Shown here: positions 1 to 6,062 of the stretch, piece by piece
Layout of the letters: each line of letters starts with the position of its first letter
Position numbering within the stretch: position 1 is the stretch's first letter
Notes under the pieces: model-generated
What the model was told of the DNA's origin: nothing
Database searches by the model: none
The model's input: only the letters and a program-made list of their open reading frames with translations
Made by a program: the position numbers and the translations under genes
Assembly: GCA_014378125.1 (NCBI GenBank)
Contig: JACMOG010000639.1
Span: forward strand, 1 to 7,228
Source of the DNA: Vitreoscilla sp.
GTDB lineage: Bacteria > Pseudomonadota > Gammaproteobacteria > Burkholderiales > Burkholderiaceae
Length of the DNA: 7,228 bases
Reading direction: 5' to 3'

Positions 1-293
1 AAGCCCATGTTCTCGGCCACCGTCATGTGCGGGTACAGCGCGTAGCTCTGGAACACCATCGCCACGCCGCGGTCGGCCGGCGGCACGCCGTCCATGCGCT
101 CGCCGCCGATGCGGATCTCGCCGCCGCTGGCCTCGTCGAGGCCGGCGATCAGGCGCAGCAGCGTCGACTTGCCGCAGCCCGAGGGCCCGACGAACACCAT
201 GAACTCGCCGTCGGCGATGTCCAGGTCGAGGCCGCGCAGGACCTCGGTGGTGCCGAAGGCCTTGCGGACGCCGCGCAGCTGCAGGTCAGCCAT
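1..293 (-). CDS. Sugar ABC transporter ATPase, MalK/UgpC family (partial, 3' end outside window)
   Basis: This is the N-terminal 97 codons of the nucleotide-binding subunit that would power the permeases encoded upstream; it would act on the cytoplasmic face of the inner membrane. The Walker A motif GPSGCGKST lies at residues 36-44. The Q-loop is Q82 within [12 protein letters not shown], wording typical of CUT1 carbohydrate ATPases (MalK, UgpC, MsmX). The ABC signature LSGGQ, Walker B, switch histidine and C-terminal TOBE domain would lie past the left edge, so intactness cannot be judged. The start codon at 293-291 overlaps the end of the hydrolase gene by 8 nt. It is preceded by a good ribosome binding site, AAGGGGG, at 309-303 with 9 nt spacing, inside the hydrolase coding sequence. 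Translational coupling with the hydrolase is likely. The family call is firm; the substrate is inferred from context. Confidence 0.95.
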   Translation of the reverse strand, partial: MADLQLRGVRKAFGTTEVLRGLDLDIADGEFMVFVGPSGCGKSTLLRLIAGLDEASGGEIRIGGERMDGVPPADRGVAMVFQSYALYPHMTVAENMG

Positions 294-1650
294 GGCCTTT
301 TTCCCCCTTCGCGTGGGCAATGGTGTCGCGGTACCAGAGCGCGCTGTCCTTGGGCGTGCGCTGCTGCGTGTCGTAGTCCACGTGCACGATCCCGAAGCGC
401 TTGTCGTAGCCCGAGTCCCACTCGTAGTTGTCCAGCAGGCTCCAGTAGAAGAAGCCGCGGATGTCGACGCCGGCCTCGCGGGCGCGGGCGATGGCCTCCA
501 GGTGGCGGCGGATGTAGTCGATGCGCTTGTCGTCGGCCACGCGGCCGTCCGCCAGCACGTCGGCGTTGGCCATGCCGTTCTCCATCAGGTAGATGGGCGG
601 CAGGCCGGGGTAGCGCTGGTGGATGCCGGTCAGCAGCTCGGTGACGCCTTCGGGGTAGATCTCCCAGCCCATGTCCGTGACGCCCAGCGCGCACGGCGCG
701 GGCACCGGCGGCTGCGCGGTGCTGGCCCAGATGCGCGTGTAGTAGTTGACGCCCAGGAAATCGAGCGGCTGGCCGATGATCGCGAAGTCGCCGTCCTGGA
801 TGTTGCGCGGGTAGTGCGCGATGCCGGCGTCCTGCGGATAGGTGCCCTGGAAGATCGGGTCCATGTACCAGCGCACGAAGCTCGCGTACTCGGTGGCGGC
901 GCGCGCCTGGTCGGCCGGGTCGTCGGAGGCCGCGGTGGTGGACGACTGGTTCAGCACGATGCCCAGCGGGGCCTTGGTGCCGGCGGCGCGCATGGCCTGC
1001 AGCGCCAGCCCGTGCGACAGCAGCAGGTGGTGCGACACGTCGGCCGCCAGCGCCGGATCCGTCCCCCCGGGCGCGAACTTGCCCCACGCGTGGCCCAGCG
1101 TGGCGGTGCACCAGGGCTCGTTGTGCGTGCAGAGGGTGGCCAGCCGGTCGCCCAGCCGGCGCGCGACGTGCGCCGCGTAGTCCGCGCAGCGCAGCGCGGT
1201 GTCGCGCGACGCCCAGCCGCCCAGGTCCTGGAGGCCCTGCGGCAGGTCCCAGTGGTACAGCGTGGCGCTGGGGCGGATGCCGCGTTCCAGCAACGCATCC
1301 ACGAGCCGGTCGTAGAACCCCAGCCCCGGCTCGTTCCACGCGCCGTGGCCCAGCGGCTGCACGCGCGACCACGAGAGGGAGAACCGGTAGGCGTCGACGC
1401 CGAGGTCGGCCATCAGCGCCACGTCCTCCGGCCAGCGGTGGTAGTGGTCGCAGGCCACGTCGCCGGTCTCGCCGCGCACGGTCTTGCCGGGCAGGTGCGA
1501 GAAGGTGTCCCAGATGGACGGGCCGCGGCCGTCGGCGGTGGCGCCGCCTTCGATCTGGTATGCGCTGGTGGCGACCCCCCAGGCGAAGTCGTTTGCCAGC
1601 GTAGCGCGCGTGCGGGGCGTGAGGGCGATGAGGTCGTTCAAGTTGGCCAT
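286..1650 (-). CDS. GH1 family beta-glucosidase (cytoplasmic)
   Basis: This 454-residue protein has the usual length of a one-domain GH1 (beta/alpha)8 hydrolase, which releases glucose from the non-reducing end of beta-glucosides by a retaining mechanism. The N-terminal GH1 signature [15 protein letters not shown] is at residues 22-36 and includes sugar-contacting Q32. H133-W134 follow. The acid/base is E178 in THNEPW and the nucleophile is E357 in YLMENG, where most family members have TENG. The C-terminal sugar site is WSLLDNYEW (W403, E410, W411). All key residues are present, so the enzyme should be active. There is no signal peptide, which implies cytoplasmic action on imported sugar. 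I chose the start at 1650 because family homology begins about 20 residues later; the open frame continues upstream only as non-coding extension. There is no Shine-Dalgarno sequence; CCTCC lies just before the ATG instead. An operator-like palindrome lies 19-38 nt upstream. The exact glycoside (beta-glucoside, galactoside or fucoside) cannot be told from sequence. Confidence 0.95.
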   Translation of the reverse strand: MANLNDLIALTPRTRATLANDFAWGVATSAYQIEGGATADGRGPSIWDTFSHLPGKTVRGETGDVACDHYHRWPEDVALMADLGVDAYRFSLSWSRVQPLGHGAWNEPGLGFYDRLVDALLERGIRPSATLYHWDLPQGLQDLGGWASRDTALRCADYAAHVARRLGDRLATLCTHNEPWCTATLGHAWGKFAPGGTDPALAADVSHHLLLSHGLALQAMRAAGTKAPLGIVLNQSSTTAASDDPADQARAATEYASFVRWYMDPIFQGTYPQDAGIAHYPRNIQDGDFAIIGQPLDFLGVNYYTRIWASTAQPPVPAPCALGVTDMGWEIYPEGVTELLTGIHQRYPGLPPIYLMENGMANADVLADGRVADDKRIDYIRRHLEAIARAREAGVDIRGFFYWSLLDNYEWDSGYDKRFGIVHVDYDTQQRTPKDSALWYRDTIAHAKGEKGHG

Positions 1651-1668
1651 CTCGGAGGATTCGGAAAG

Positions 1669-1688
1669 TTCTGAAATCGTTATCAGAA
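1669..1688. promoter_or_regulatory. Candidate LacI-family operator upstream of the beta-glucosidase
   Basis: An imperfect palindrome centred on CG at 1678-1679 has 6-bp perfect outer arms (TTCTGA / TCAGAA) and core TGAAATCGTTATCA. Even symmetry about a central CpG is the hallmark of LacI-family operators. The core shares the frame GAnAnCGnTnTC with three palindromes in the regulator/binding-protein intergenic region. Its position 19-38 nt before the hydrolase ATG would let a bound repressor block initiation. A possible -10 hexamer, GATAAC (minus strand, 1684-1679), lies inside it, but no convincing -35 is seen. Function is inferred. Confidence 0.65.
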
Positions 1689-1701
1689 GGAGTCTGGGAA
1701 A

Positions 1702-1724
1702 GGCCGCGGCGTGGCGCCGCGGCC
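1702..1724 (-). terminator. Intercistronic GC hairpin, possible attenuator/weak terminator after the second permease gene
   Basis: A perfect 9-bp inverted repeat (GGCCGCGGC and GCCGCGGCC) with a 5-nt loop lies 13 nt past the permease stop codon. In minus-strand RNA the stem is followed by only UUU before CCC, so termination may be partial. It may instead stabilise the 3' end of the transporter mRNA and set a lower expression level for downstream genes, as intercistronic hairpins do in other sugar operons. Because it sits directly before an operator-like site, it supports a separate transcription unit for the hydrolase and ATPase. The hairpin is seen; the role is inferred. Confidence 0.5.
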
Positions 1725-1736
1725 CGGCATGAAGGT

Positions 1737-2633
1737 TCAGTGCTTGACGGCTCCCGCGGTGAGCCCGGCGATCAGCCGGCGCGAGGTGAACGCGAACAGC
1801 ACCAGCAGCGGCAGCACGGCGATGGCCGCGCCGGCGCACAGCGCGCCCCAGGGCGTCTGGCCCGAACCCTGCAACGAGCGCAGCGCCAGCGGCAGCGTGT
1901 AGCGATCCATGTCGCGCAGCACCACCAGCGGGCCGATGAAGTTGTTCCAGGAGCCGATGAAGGTGATCAGCGCGAGCGTGCCGAGCGCCGGCCCCAGCAG
2001 GGGCAGCACCACGCGCCACCAGATCATGAATTCGCTGCAGCCGTCCAGCCGCGCGGCCTCGACCAGGTCGCGCGGGATGGCCGACCCGATGTACTGGCGC
2101 ATCAGGAAGATGCCCAGCGCGCCGCAGGCGCCGGGCACGATCAGCGCGCGATGCTCGTTGGTCCAGCCCAGCCAGCTCATGGTGAGCGCGGTGGGCACCA
2201 TGAAGATGAACCCGGGCAGCAGCATCGTGAGCATCACCGCGGCGTAGAAGCGCTCCTTGCCGGCGAAGTCGAGCAGCGCGAACGCATGGCCGGCCAGCGC
2301 GCAGAAGAACAGGTTCAATGCGGTGGTGGCAATCGCCACGTAGAAGCTCCACGCCAGGTTCCACCAGAACGTGGGCAGGCGCTCCAGCAGGTCGCGCAGG
2401 TTGTCGCCCAGCGCGCTGCCGAACCACAGCGGCGGCGGCATCGACAGGATCTCGCCGTTGCTGTGCGTGGCGAACACGAACATGAACCAGAACGGCACCA
2501 GCATCACCAGCGCGCCGAGCAGCACGATGACGCGGCCGATCCAGAGGGCGCTCCGGCGTTCGCGCGTGACGCGCCAGCGCACGGGGGATTCGCCGCGAAG
2601 CAAGGGAATGGACAGGGTCGAGGCGGTGGTCAT
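1737..2633 (-). CDS. Sugar ABC transporter permease, MalG-like (CUT1, inner membrane)
   Basis: This 298-residue inner-membrane protein is the second permease subunit of the importer. Hydrophobic segments consistent with six helices lie near residues 31-55, 92-118, 128-150, 163-180, 214-236 and 265-283. The cytoplasmic EAA loop that docks on the ATPase is clear: EAARLDG at 192-198 followed by the conserved LP at 210-211. The N-terminal helix preceded by an Arg-rich stretch (RVTRERRSALW) and the C-terminal RRLIAGLTAGAVK ending are typical of MalG-type subunits. The ATG overlaps the stop of the preceding permease by 4 nt (ATGA), implying translational coupling, and no strong Shine-Dalgarno sequence is needed or seen. 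It is the last gene of the first transport unit; an 86-bp gap with a hairpin and operator follows. Substrate is by context only. Confidence 0.95.
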   Translation of the reverse strand: MTTASTLSIPLLRGESPVRWRVTRERRSALWIGRVIVLLGALVMLVPFWFMFVFATHSNGEILSMPPPLWFGSALGDNLRDLLERLPTFWWNLAWSFYVAIATTALNLFFCALAGHAFALLDFAGKERFYAAVMLTMLLPGFIFMVPTALTMSWLGWTNEHRALIVPGACGALGIFLMRQYIGSAIPRDLVEAARLDGCSEFMIWWRVVLPLLGPALGTLALITFIGSWNNFIGPLVVLRDMDRYTLPLALRSLQGSGQTPWGALCAGAAIAVLPLLVLFAFTSRRLIAGLTAGAVKH

Positions 2634-3571
2634 GCGCGTGCGCCCAGCAGGCGCTTGTTGATCCAGGTGGAGCCGGCGATCAGCACGAACAGCAGCCACG
2701 CGATGGCCGAGGCCGTGCCGAAGTCGCCGTCCATGAAGGCCACCGCGTACATGTGCATGGCCGCGGTCTTGCCGGCCTGGTCGATGCCGCCGGTGCCTCC
2801 GGTGAGGATGAACGGCTCCTCGAACAGCTGCAGGTTGCCGATGAGGGACAGCGTCACCGCGAAGAACATCATGGGCTTGAGCAGCGGCAGCACGATGTGC
2901 AGGAAGCGCTGGCGCGGGCTGGCGCCGTCGATCTGCGCGGCCTCCAGCAGGTCGGTGGGGATCGTCTGGATGGCCGACAGGTACAGCACCGTGTTCCATC
3001 CCACGTAGCGCCAGAACACCACCGCGCTGATCATCCACTTGGTGTAGCCCGGCTGGCTCCAGTCGATGGACTGGCCCGGCATCAGCCAGCCAAGAACCGG
3101 CACCGCGCGCAGCGACGCGAAGGCGGCGTTGACCAGGCCGAAGTCCTTGGAGAACAGCGACGAGAACACCAGCGAGATGGCCACCGTCGACGTGATGAAA
3201 GGCAGGAAGTACGCGCCGGTGACGGCGTTGCGGAAGCGCCCGAACCCGCGGTGCAGGAACCACGCGAGCGGCAGCGCCACCAGGTGTTGCGGGATGCCCG
3301 ACACCAGCGCGATCCACAGCGTGTTGAACATCGCCTTGCGCAGCCAGTCGTCGCGCGTGAGGGCGTAGACGAAGTTGTCGAACCCGACCCAGTGCATGCC
3401 CGCCACGCCGGCCACCGGATCCCACTGGTGGAACGACAGCAGAACAGAGAACACCAGCGGGAACAGGCCGAACGCGCCGAACAGGATGAAGAACGGGCTG
3501 ATGAAGACGTAGGGCGCCCAGCGCGCCGGGATCAGCGGCTTGCGGCGAGTCGGATTCTTGGTGGCTTGCAT
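2630..3571 (-). CDS. Sugar ABC transporter permease, MalF/UgpA-like (CUT1, inner membrane)
   Basis: This 313-residue protein is the first permease subunit. About six transmembrane segments are visible near residues 19-45, 80-105, 117-140, 178-200, 230-248 and 285-303, with the usual ~30-residue periplasmic stretch (about 141-177) carrying a WL.PGQSIDWSQPG segment. The EAA loop is EAAQIDGAS at 210-218 with LP at 228-229. The large extra periplasmic P2 domain of enterobacterial MalF is absent, so it resembles the shorter UgpA/LacF type. I chose the start at 3571 because the N-terminus (MQATKNPTRRKPLIPARWAPYVF) is a normal basic leader into helix 1. It starts 1 nt after the stop of the binding-protein gene with no Shine-Dalgarno, so re-initiation by terminating ribosomes is likely. 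Its stop overlaps the next start. Confidence 0.95.
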   Translation of the reverse strand: MQATKNPTRRKPLIPARWAPYVFISPFFILFGAFGLFPLVFSVLLSFHQWDPVAGVAGMHWVGFDNFVYALTRDDWLRKAMFNTLWIALVSGIPQHLVALPLAWFLHRGFGRFRNAVTGAYFLPFITSTVAISLVFSSLFSKDFGLVNAAFASLRAVPVLGWLMPGQSIDWSQPGYTKWMISAVVFWRYVGWNTVLYLSAIQTIPTDLLEAAQIDGASPRQRFLHIVLPLLKPMMFFAVTLSLIGNLQLFEEPFILTGGTGGIDQAGKTAAMHMYAVAFMDGDFGTASAIAWLLFVLIAGSTWINKRLLGARA

Positions 3572-3572
3572 G

Positions 3573-4823
3573 TCAGTAGCGGCGCACGCGGCGCTCGATC
3601 GCGACGCGGGCATCGGCCAGCGCCTGCGGGATGGGCTTGTCGTGCTCGAGCACCTGGTCGAGCTCCGCGTTGACGATGTCGTTGGCCACCTGGTCGTAGC
3701 GGTCGACGTGCAGCGCCGGCACCCGTGCACTCGCGGCGCGCCATTGCAGCCGAGCGGCCTGGCCGCCTAGATAGGCGATGGGCTGTGCGAGGTAGTCGTC
3801 CTGCTGCGCGGACAGCAGCGCCGGAAACGCGTCGAGCCGCCTGAAGGCCTCCAGCTGCTGCGCGCGATCGAGCGCCAGCGTGCGGATGAACTCCCACGCC
3901 AGCGCCTTGTGTTCGGCGCGCGCGGGGATCGCCCAGTACGAGCCGCCCCACGACGCGAACGCGCCGCCGGGCAGCGGCGCCGAGCGCCACAGCCCCGCGC
4001 TGGCCGGCGCGATCCAGTTCTTCAGGTGGCCGGCGAGCCACGAGCCCATCATCTGCGTGGCCACGCGGTCGCGTCGGAAGCCCTCGCTCCATTCGCTGCT
4101 CCACGCGGCCACGCGGGCATCGATGCCCGTGCGCCGCGCCGCGCGCGCCAGCGTGAAGGCCTGCACGAAGCGCGGCGTCTCCACCTGCGGGTGGCCGGCG
4201 GCGTCGAAGAAGACGCCCTGGCCGTCCTCGAGCCCGGCGCGGATCAGGATGTCCTTCAGGTCGATGGCGCTGGCCAGCAGGTAGACGCCCGTGGTCTCCT
4301 TCAACTTGCGGCCGGCGGCGATGTACGAGTCCCAGTCGCGCGTGAGATCGCTTTCGGTGAGGCCCGCGCGCGCGATCAGGTCGGCGCGATAGAACAGCGC
4401 GCCGGGGCCGATGTCGGCCGGCAGCGCGCGCAGCTTGCCGCTGAAGCCGGTGGCCGGACCCAGCGTGAAGTGCGCCAGCAGCGGCGCGACGGAGGCCGCG
4501 TCGTAGGGCGGCGCACCCAGGTCGTCGAGGCCGGCGGCCTGCGTGAACTTGCCGAGATAGTCCATGTCGACCGCCATCACGTCGGGCAGGTTCGCCCCGG
4601 TGGCGATGGCCGTGGTCATCGCGGTGTGGTGGTCGGCGTACGCGCGCGTGGTGAGCTTGATCTCGACGTCGGGATGCGACACGGCCCACGACTCGATGGC
4701 GATCTTCGCGCTGCGATCGAGGTCGGGGAAGGCGGCGACCGTCAGCGTGGTGCGCGCGGCGCCTGCCGGCGGCGTCATGAACGCGGGGCACGCGAGGAAG
4801 GGGATCAGGATGCGCGGACGCAT
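3573..4823 (-). CDS. Extracellular (periplasmic) sugar-binding protein of the ABC importer, SBP_bac_1/CUT1 type
   Basis: This 416-residue protein is the solute-binding component that delivers the sugar to the permease pair. A short signal peptide is visible: basic MRPR, a hydrophobic stretch to about residue 16, then TPPAGAA with likely cleavage near residue 23. The one cysteine in it (C12) is not in a proper lipobox, so it is probably a soluble periplasmic protein. Family features include GANLPDVMAVDMDYLGKF (77-93), the ALPADIGPGALFYRADL stretch (133-149), MMGSWLAG (258-265) and WGGSYWAIPA (292-301). Aromatics there (W262, W292, Y296, W297) are plausible sugar-stacking residues. It is the first gene of the minus-strand unit. 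GGAGA at 4840-4836 serves as ribosome binding site with a slightly long 12-nt spacer. A candidate promoter and two operator-like palindromes lie directly upstream. A beta-glucoside or cello-oligosaccharide ligand is inferred from the GH1 neighbour. Confidence 0.93.
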   Translation of the reverse strand: MRPRILIPFLACPAFMTPPAGAARTTLTVAAFPDLDRSAKIAIESWAVSHPDVEIKLTTRAYADHHTAMTTAIATGANLPDVMAVDMDYLGKFTQAAGLDDLGAPPYDAASVAPLLAHFTLGPATGFSGKLRALPADIGPGALFYRADLIARAGLTESDLTRDWDSYIAAGRKLKETTGVYLLASAIDLKDILIRAGLEDGQGVFFDAAGHPQVETPRFVQAFTLARAARRTGIDARVAAWSSEWSEGFRRDRVATQMMGSWLAGHLKNWIAPASAGLWRSAPLPGGAFASWGGSYWAIPARAEHKALAWEFIRTLALDRAQQLEAFRRLDAFPALLSAQQDDYLAQPIAYLGGQAARLQWRAASARVPALHVDRYDQVANDIVNAELDQVLEHDKPIPQALADARVAIERRVRRY

Positions 4824-4849
4824 GGCGATGTCTTGTCTCCAGAATTCTT

Positions 4850-4863
4850 TGATATCGTTTTCA
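4850..4863. promoter_or_regulatory. Candidate LacI-family operator proximal to the binding-protein gene
   Basis: The 14-bp site TGATATCGTTTTCA is symmetric about CG at 4856-4857 and matches the hydrolase-proximal site in 12 of 14 positions. It lies 27-40 nt before the binding-protein ATG, around or just after the transcription start expected from the candidate promoter. Occupancy would therefore block early elongation or open-complex formation. Its centre is 26 bp from that of the next palindrome, about 2.5 helical turns. Role inferred from motif and position. Confidence 0.62.
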
Positions 4864-4869
4864 GAGATC

Positions 4870-4898
4870 AGTGTGCGACAACGTTGTCATCCGGTCAA
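4870..4898 (-). promoter_or_regulatory. Candidate sigma-70 promoter for the sugar-import operon
   Basis: On the minus strand, TTGACC (4898-4893, 5 of 6 to the -35 consensus) is followed after 17 nt by CACACT (4875-4870, 3 of 6 to the -10 consensus). The weak -10 keeps confidence low. In its favour, the spacer is exactly the region carrying the perfect palindrome at 4877-4888, and the predicted start falls near the operator at 4850-4863. This is a classical repressor-controlled layout. Confidence 0.35.
4877..4888. promoter_or_regulatory. Perfect palindrome, candidate second LacI-family operator in the divergent region
   Basis: GACAACGTTGTC is a perfect 12-bp palindrome with central CpG at 4882-4883. 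It fits the frame GAnAnCGnTnTC shared by the other three sites but has C/A and T/G at the variable positions, so it may be bound with different affinity or by a different LacI-type regulator. It sits within the spacer of the candidate promoter for the import operon. Confidence 0.5.
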
Positions 4899-5006
4899 TG
4901 GGATGCGCCCTCGGCTGGTGAATACCCTGATTAAGGGATGTTTACGCCTCAATCTAGAAGGAGAGGCCGCGGCATCGCGCGGCGGATCGGTGATTCCAAG
5001 CGGCCG

Positions 5007-5020
5007 GGAAATCGATTTCA
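5007..5020. promoter_or_regulatory. Candidate autoregulatory operator upstream of the LacI-family gene
   Basis: GGAAATCGATTTCA contains the perfect 12-bp palindrome GAAATCGATTTC (5008-5019) centred on CG at 5013-5014. It is the best-conserved member of the GAnAnCGnTnTC set. It ends 17 nt before the regulator's ATG, suggesting negative autoregulation. No clear -35/-10 pair for the regulator was found; TAGACT at 5025-5030 is a 4-of-6 match to -10, without a -35 partner. Confidence 0.6.
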
Positions 5021-5037
5021 CGACTAGACTCCTTCCG

Positions 5038-6060
5038 ATGACATCCAAGGACAAGCCCCTCGCCGAACCGGCCACGCTGCTCGACGTCGCCCGCCTGGCC
5101 GGGGTGTCGGCGGCCACGGTGTCGCGCATCCTCAACGGCACCGCCCGCGTCACCGAGGACAAGCGCCAGGCGGTGGAGCGCGCCATCGAGCGCCTGCAGT
5201 TCCGTCCCAACTTCGCGGCGCAAAGCCTGCGCAGCGGGGTCACGCGAACCATCGGCGTGCTGACGCAGGAGCTCGAGTCGCCGTACTTCACGCGCGGCGC
5301 CCGCGGCATCGAGGACGGCCTGCTGGGCAGCCACTACGCGCCCATCGTGGTGCCGGGGCACTGGAACCCGGCCGAGGAGTTCGATCGCGCCCGCCTGCTC
5401 ATCGCGCGCCGCGTGGACGCGATGGTGATCCTGGGCGGCAACCTGCAGGACGAGCAGGTGGTGGACATGGCGCGCAAGCTGCCCATCGCCATCACCGGCC
5501 GCGAGCTGCAGGCGCCCAACGTGTTCTCGCTGCACTGCGACCAGGTGGACGGCGCGTGCCGCGCCACTCGCCACCTCATCGAGCTGGGGCATACGCGCAT
5601 CGCGCACATCAGCGGTCCGGTGGCCTACCCCGACGCGGTCGATCGGCGCGACGGCTACATGCGTGCCCACAGCGAGGCCGGCCTGCCGGTGGATCCGCGC
5701 CTGATGGTGGTGGGCACCTACCTGGAGACGGGCGGCGCCGAGGCCATGCACCGGCTGCTCGACGCGGGCCATCCGTTCACCGCCGTCTTCTGCGCCAACG
5801 ACCAGACGCTGTGGGGCGCGCGCCAGGTGCTCGACGCCCGCGGCCTGCGCGTGCCGCACGACATCTCGCTGGTGGGCTTCGACGACTTGCCGCAGTCGGC
5901 CTACATGACGCCCGCGCTCACCACCGTGCACCAGCCGATCTACGAGATGGGCCGCGCCGCCGCCCACCTGCTGCTGGCCGCGCTGGGCGCCGCGCCTCCC
6001 GCTACCGAGCCGGTGCCCGACCTGCGCCTGGTGGTGCGCGGCACCGCGCGCAGGCTCTGA
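5038..6060 (+). CDS. LacI-family transcriptional regulator (sugar-responsive repressor)
   Basis: This 340-residue protein has the standard LacI/GalR length and layout. The N-terminal helix-turn-helix ATLLDVARLAGVSAATVSRILNG is at residues 12-34, with Ala25-Ala26 at the positions that read the operator in LacI (Tyr17-Gln18). The hinge helix is RPNFAAQSLRSG (56-67); its Leu64 would insert at the central CpG. A periplasmic-binding-protein-like effector domain runs from TIGVLTQELESPYF to the end, with FCANDQTLWGARQVL (251-265) and ISLVGFDDLP (276-285). I chose the start at 5038 because it gives a normal short N-terminal arm. The open frame continues far upstream without family similarity. There is no Shine-Dalgarno sequence before this ATG (CTCCTT is present instead). 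It is divergent from the import operon and flanked by matching palindromes, so it is the likely repressor of the whole locus, released by the imported sugar or its product. The AraC gene follows after 2 nt. Confidence 0.95.
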   Translation: MTSKDKPLAEPATLLDVARLAGVSAATVSRILNGTARVTEDKRQAVERAIERLQFRPNFAAQSLRSGVTRTIGVLTQELESPYFTRGARGIEDGLLGSHYAPIVVPGHWNPAEEFDRARLLIARRVDAMVILGGNLQDEQVVDMARKLPIAITGRELQAPNVFSLHCDQVDGACRATRHLIELGHTRIAHISGPVAYPDAVDRRDGYMRAHSEAGLPVDPRLMVVGTYLETGGAEAMHRLLDAGHPFTAVFCANDQTLWGARQVLDARGLRVPHDISLVGFDDLPQSAYMTPALTTVHQPIYEMGRAAAHLLLAALGAAPPATEPVPDLRLVVRGTARRL

Positions 6061-6062
6061 GC

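Noticed and set aside
94..1674. Long plus-strand open frame (526 codons) opposite the beta-glucosidase
   Set aside because: It is the antisense shadow of a clear GH1 gene. High GC suppresses stop codons; the translation is rich in Arg, Ala, Gly and Val with no recognisable domain.
1651..2427. N-terminal extension of the beta-glucosidase frame reaching into the permease gene
   Set aside because: GH1 family similarity starts about 20 residues after 1650, and the extension is an off-frame reading of the MalG-like permease.
1740..3008. Plus-strand open frame of 422 codons opposite both permeases
   Set aside because: Its Gln/Arg/His-rich composition is typical of the antisense of membrane-protein genes; no motifs and no ribosome binding site.
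3532..4791. Alternative 419-codon minus-strand frame over the binding-protein gene
   Set aside because: Arg/Ala-rich translation without motifs; the frame of 3573-4823 gives the complete binding-protein family features and signal peptide.
4924..4938. Small inverted repeat CCCT-GATTA-AGGG as a terminator or riboswitch element
   Set aside because: Only a 4-bp stem; it lies in an AT-richer patch of a divergent promoter region and has no T-run or larger structure around it.
4564..5037. N-terminal extension of the LacI-family frame into the binding-protein gene
   Set aside because: The helix-turn-helix begins normally about 12 residues after 5038; the extension is antisense to the binding protein and crosses the operator region.
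5556..6062. N-terminal extension of the AraC-type frame overlapping the LacI-family gene
   Set aside because: It is an Arg/Pro/Ala-rich off-frame reading of the LacI-family gene. The AraC family protein starts well at 6063.
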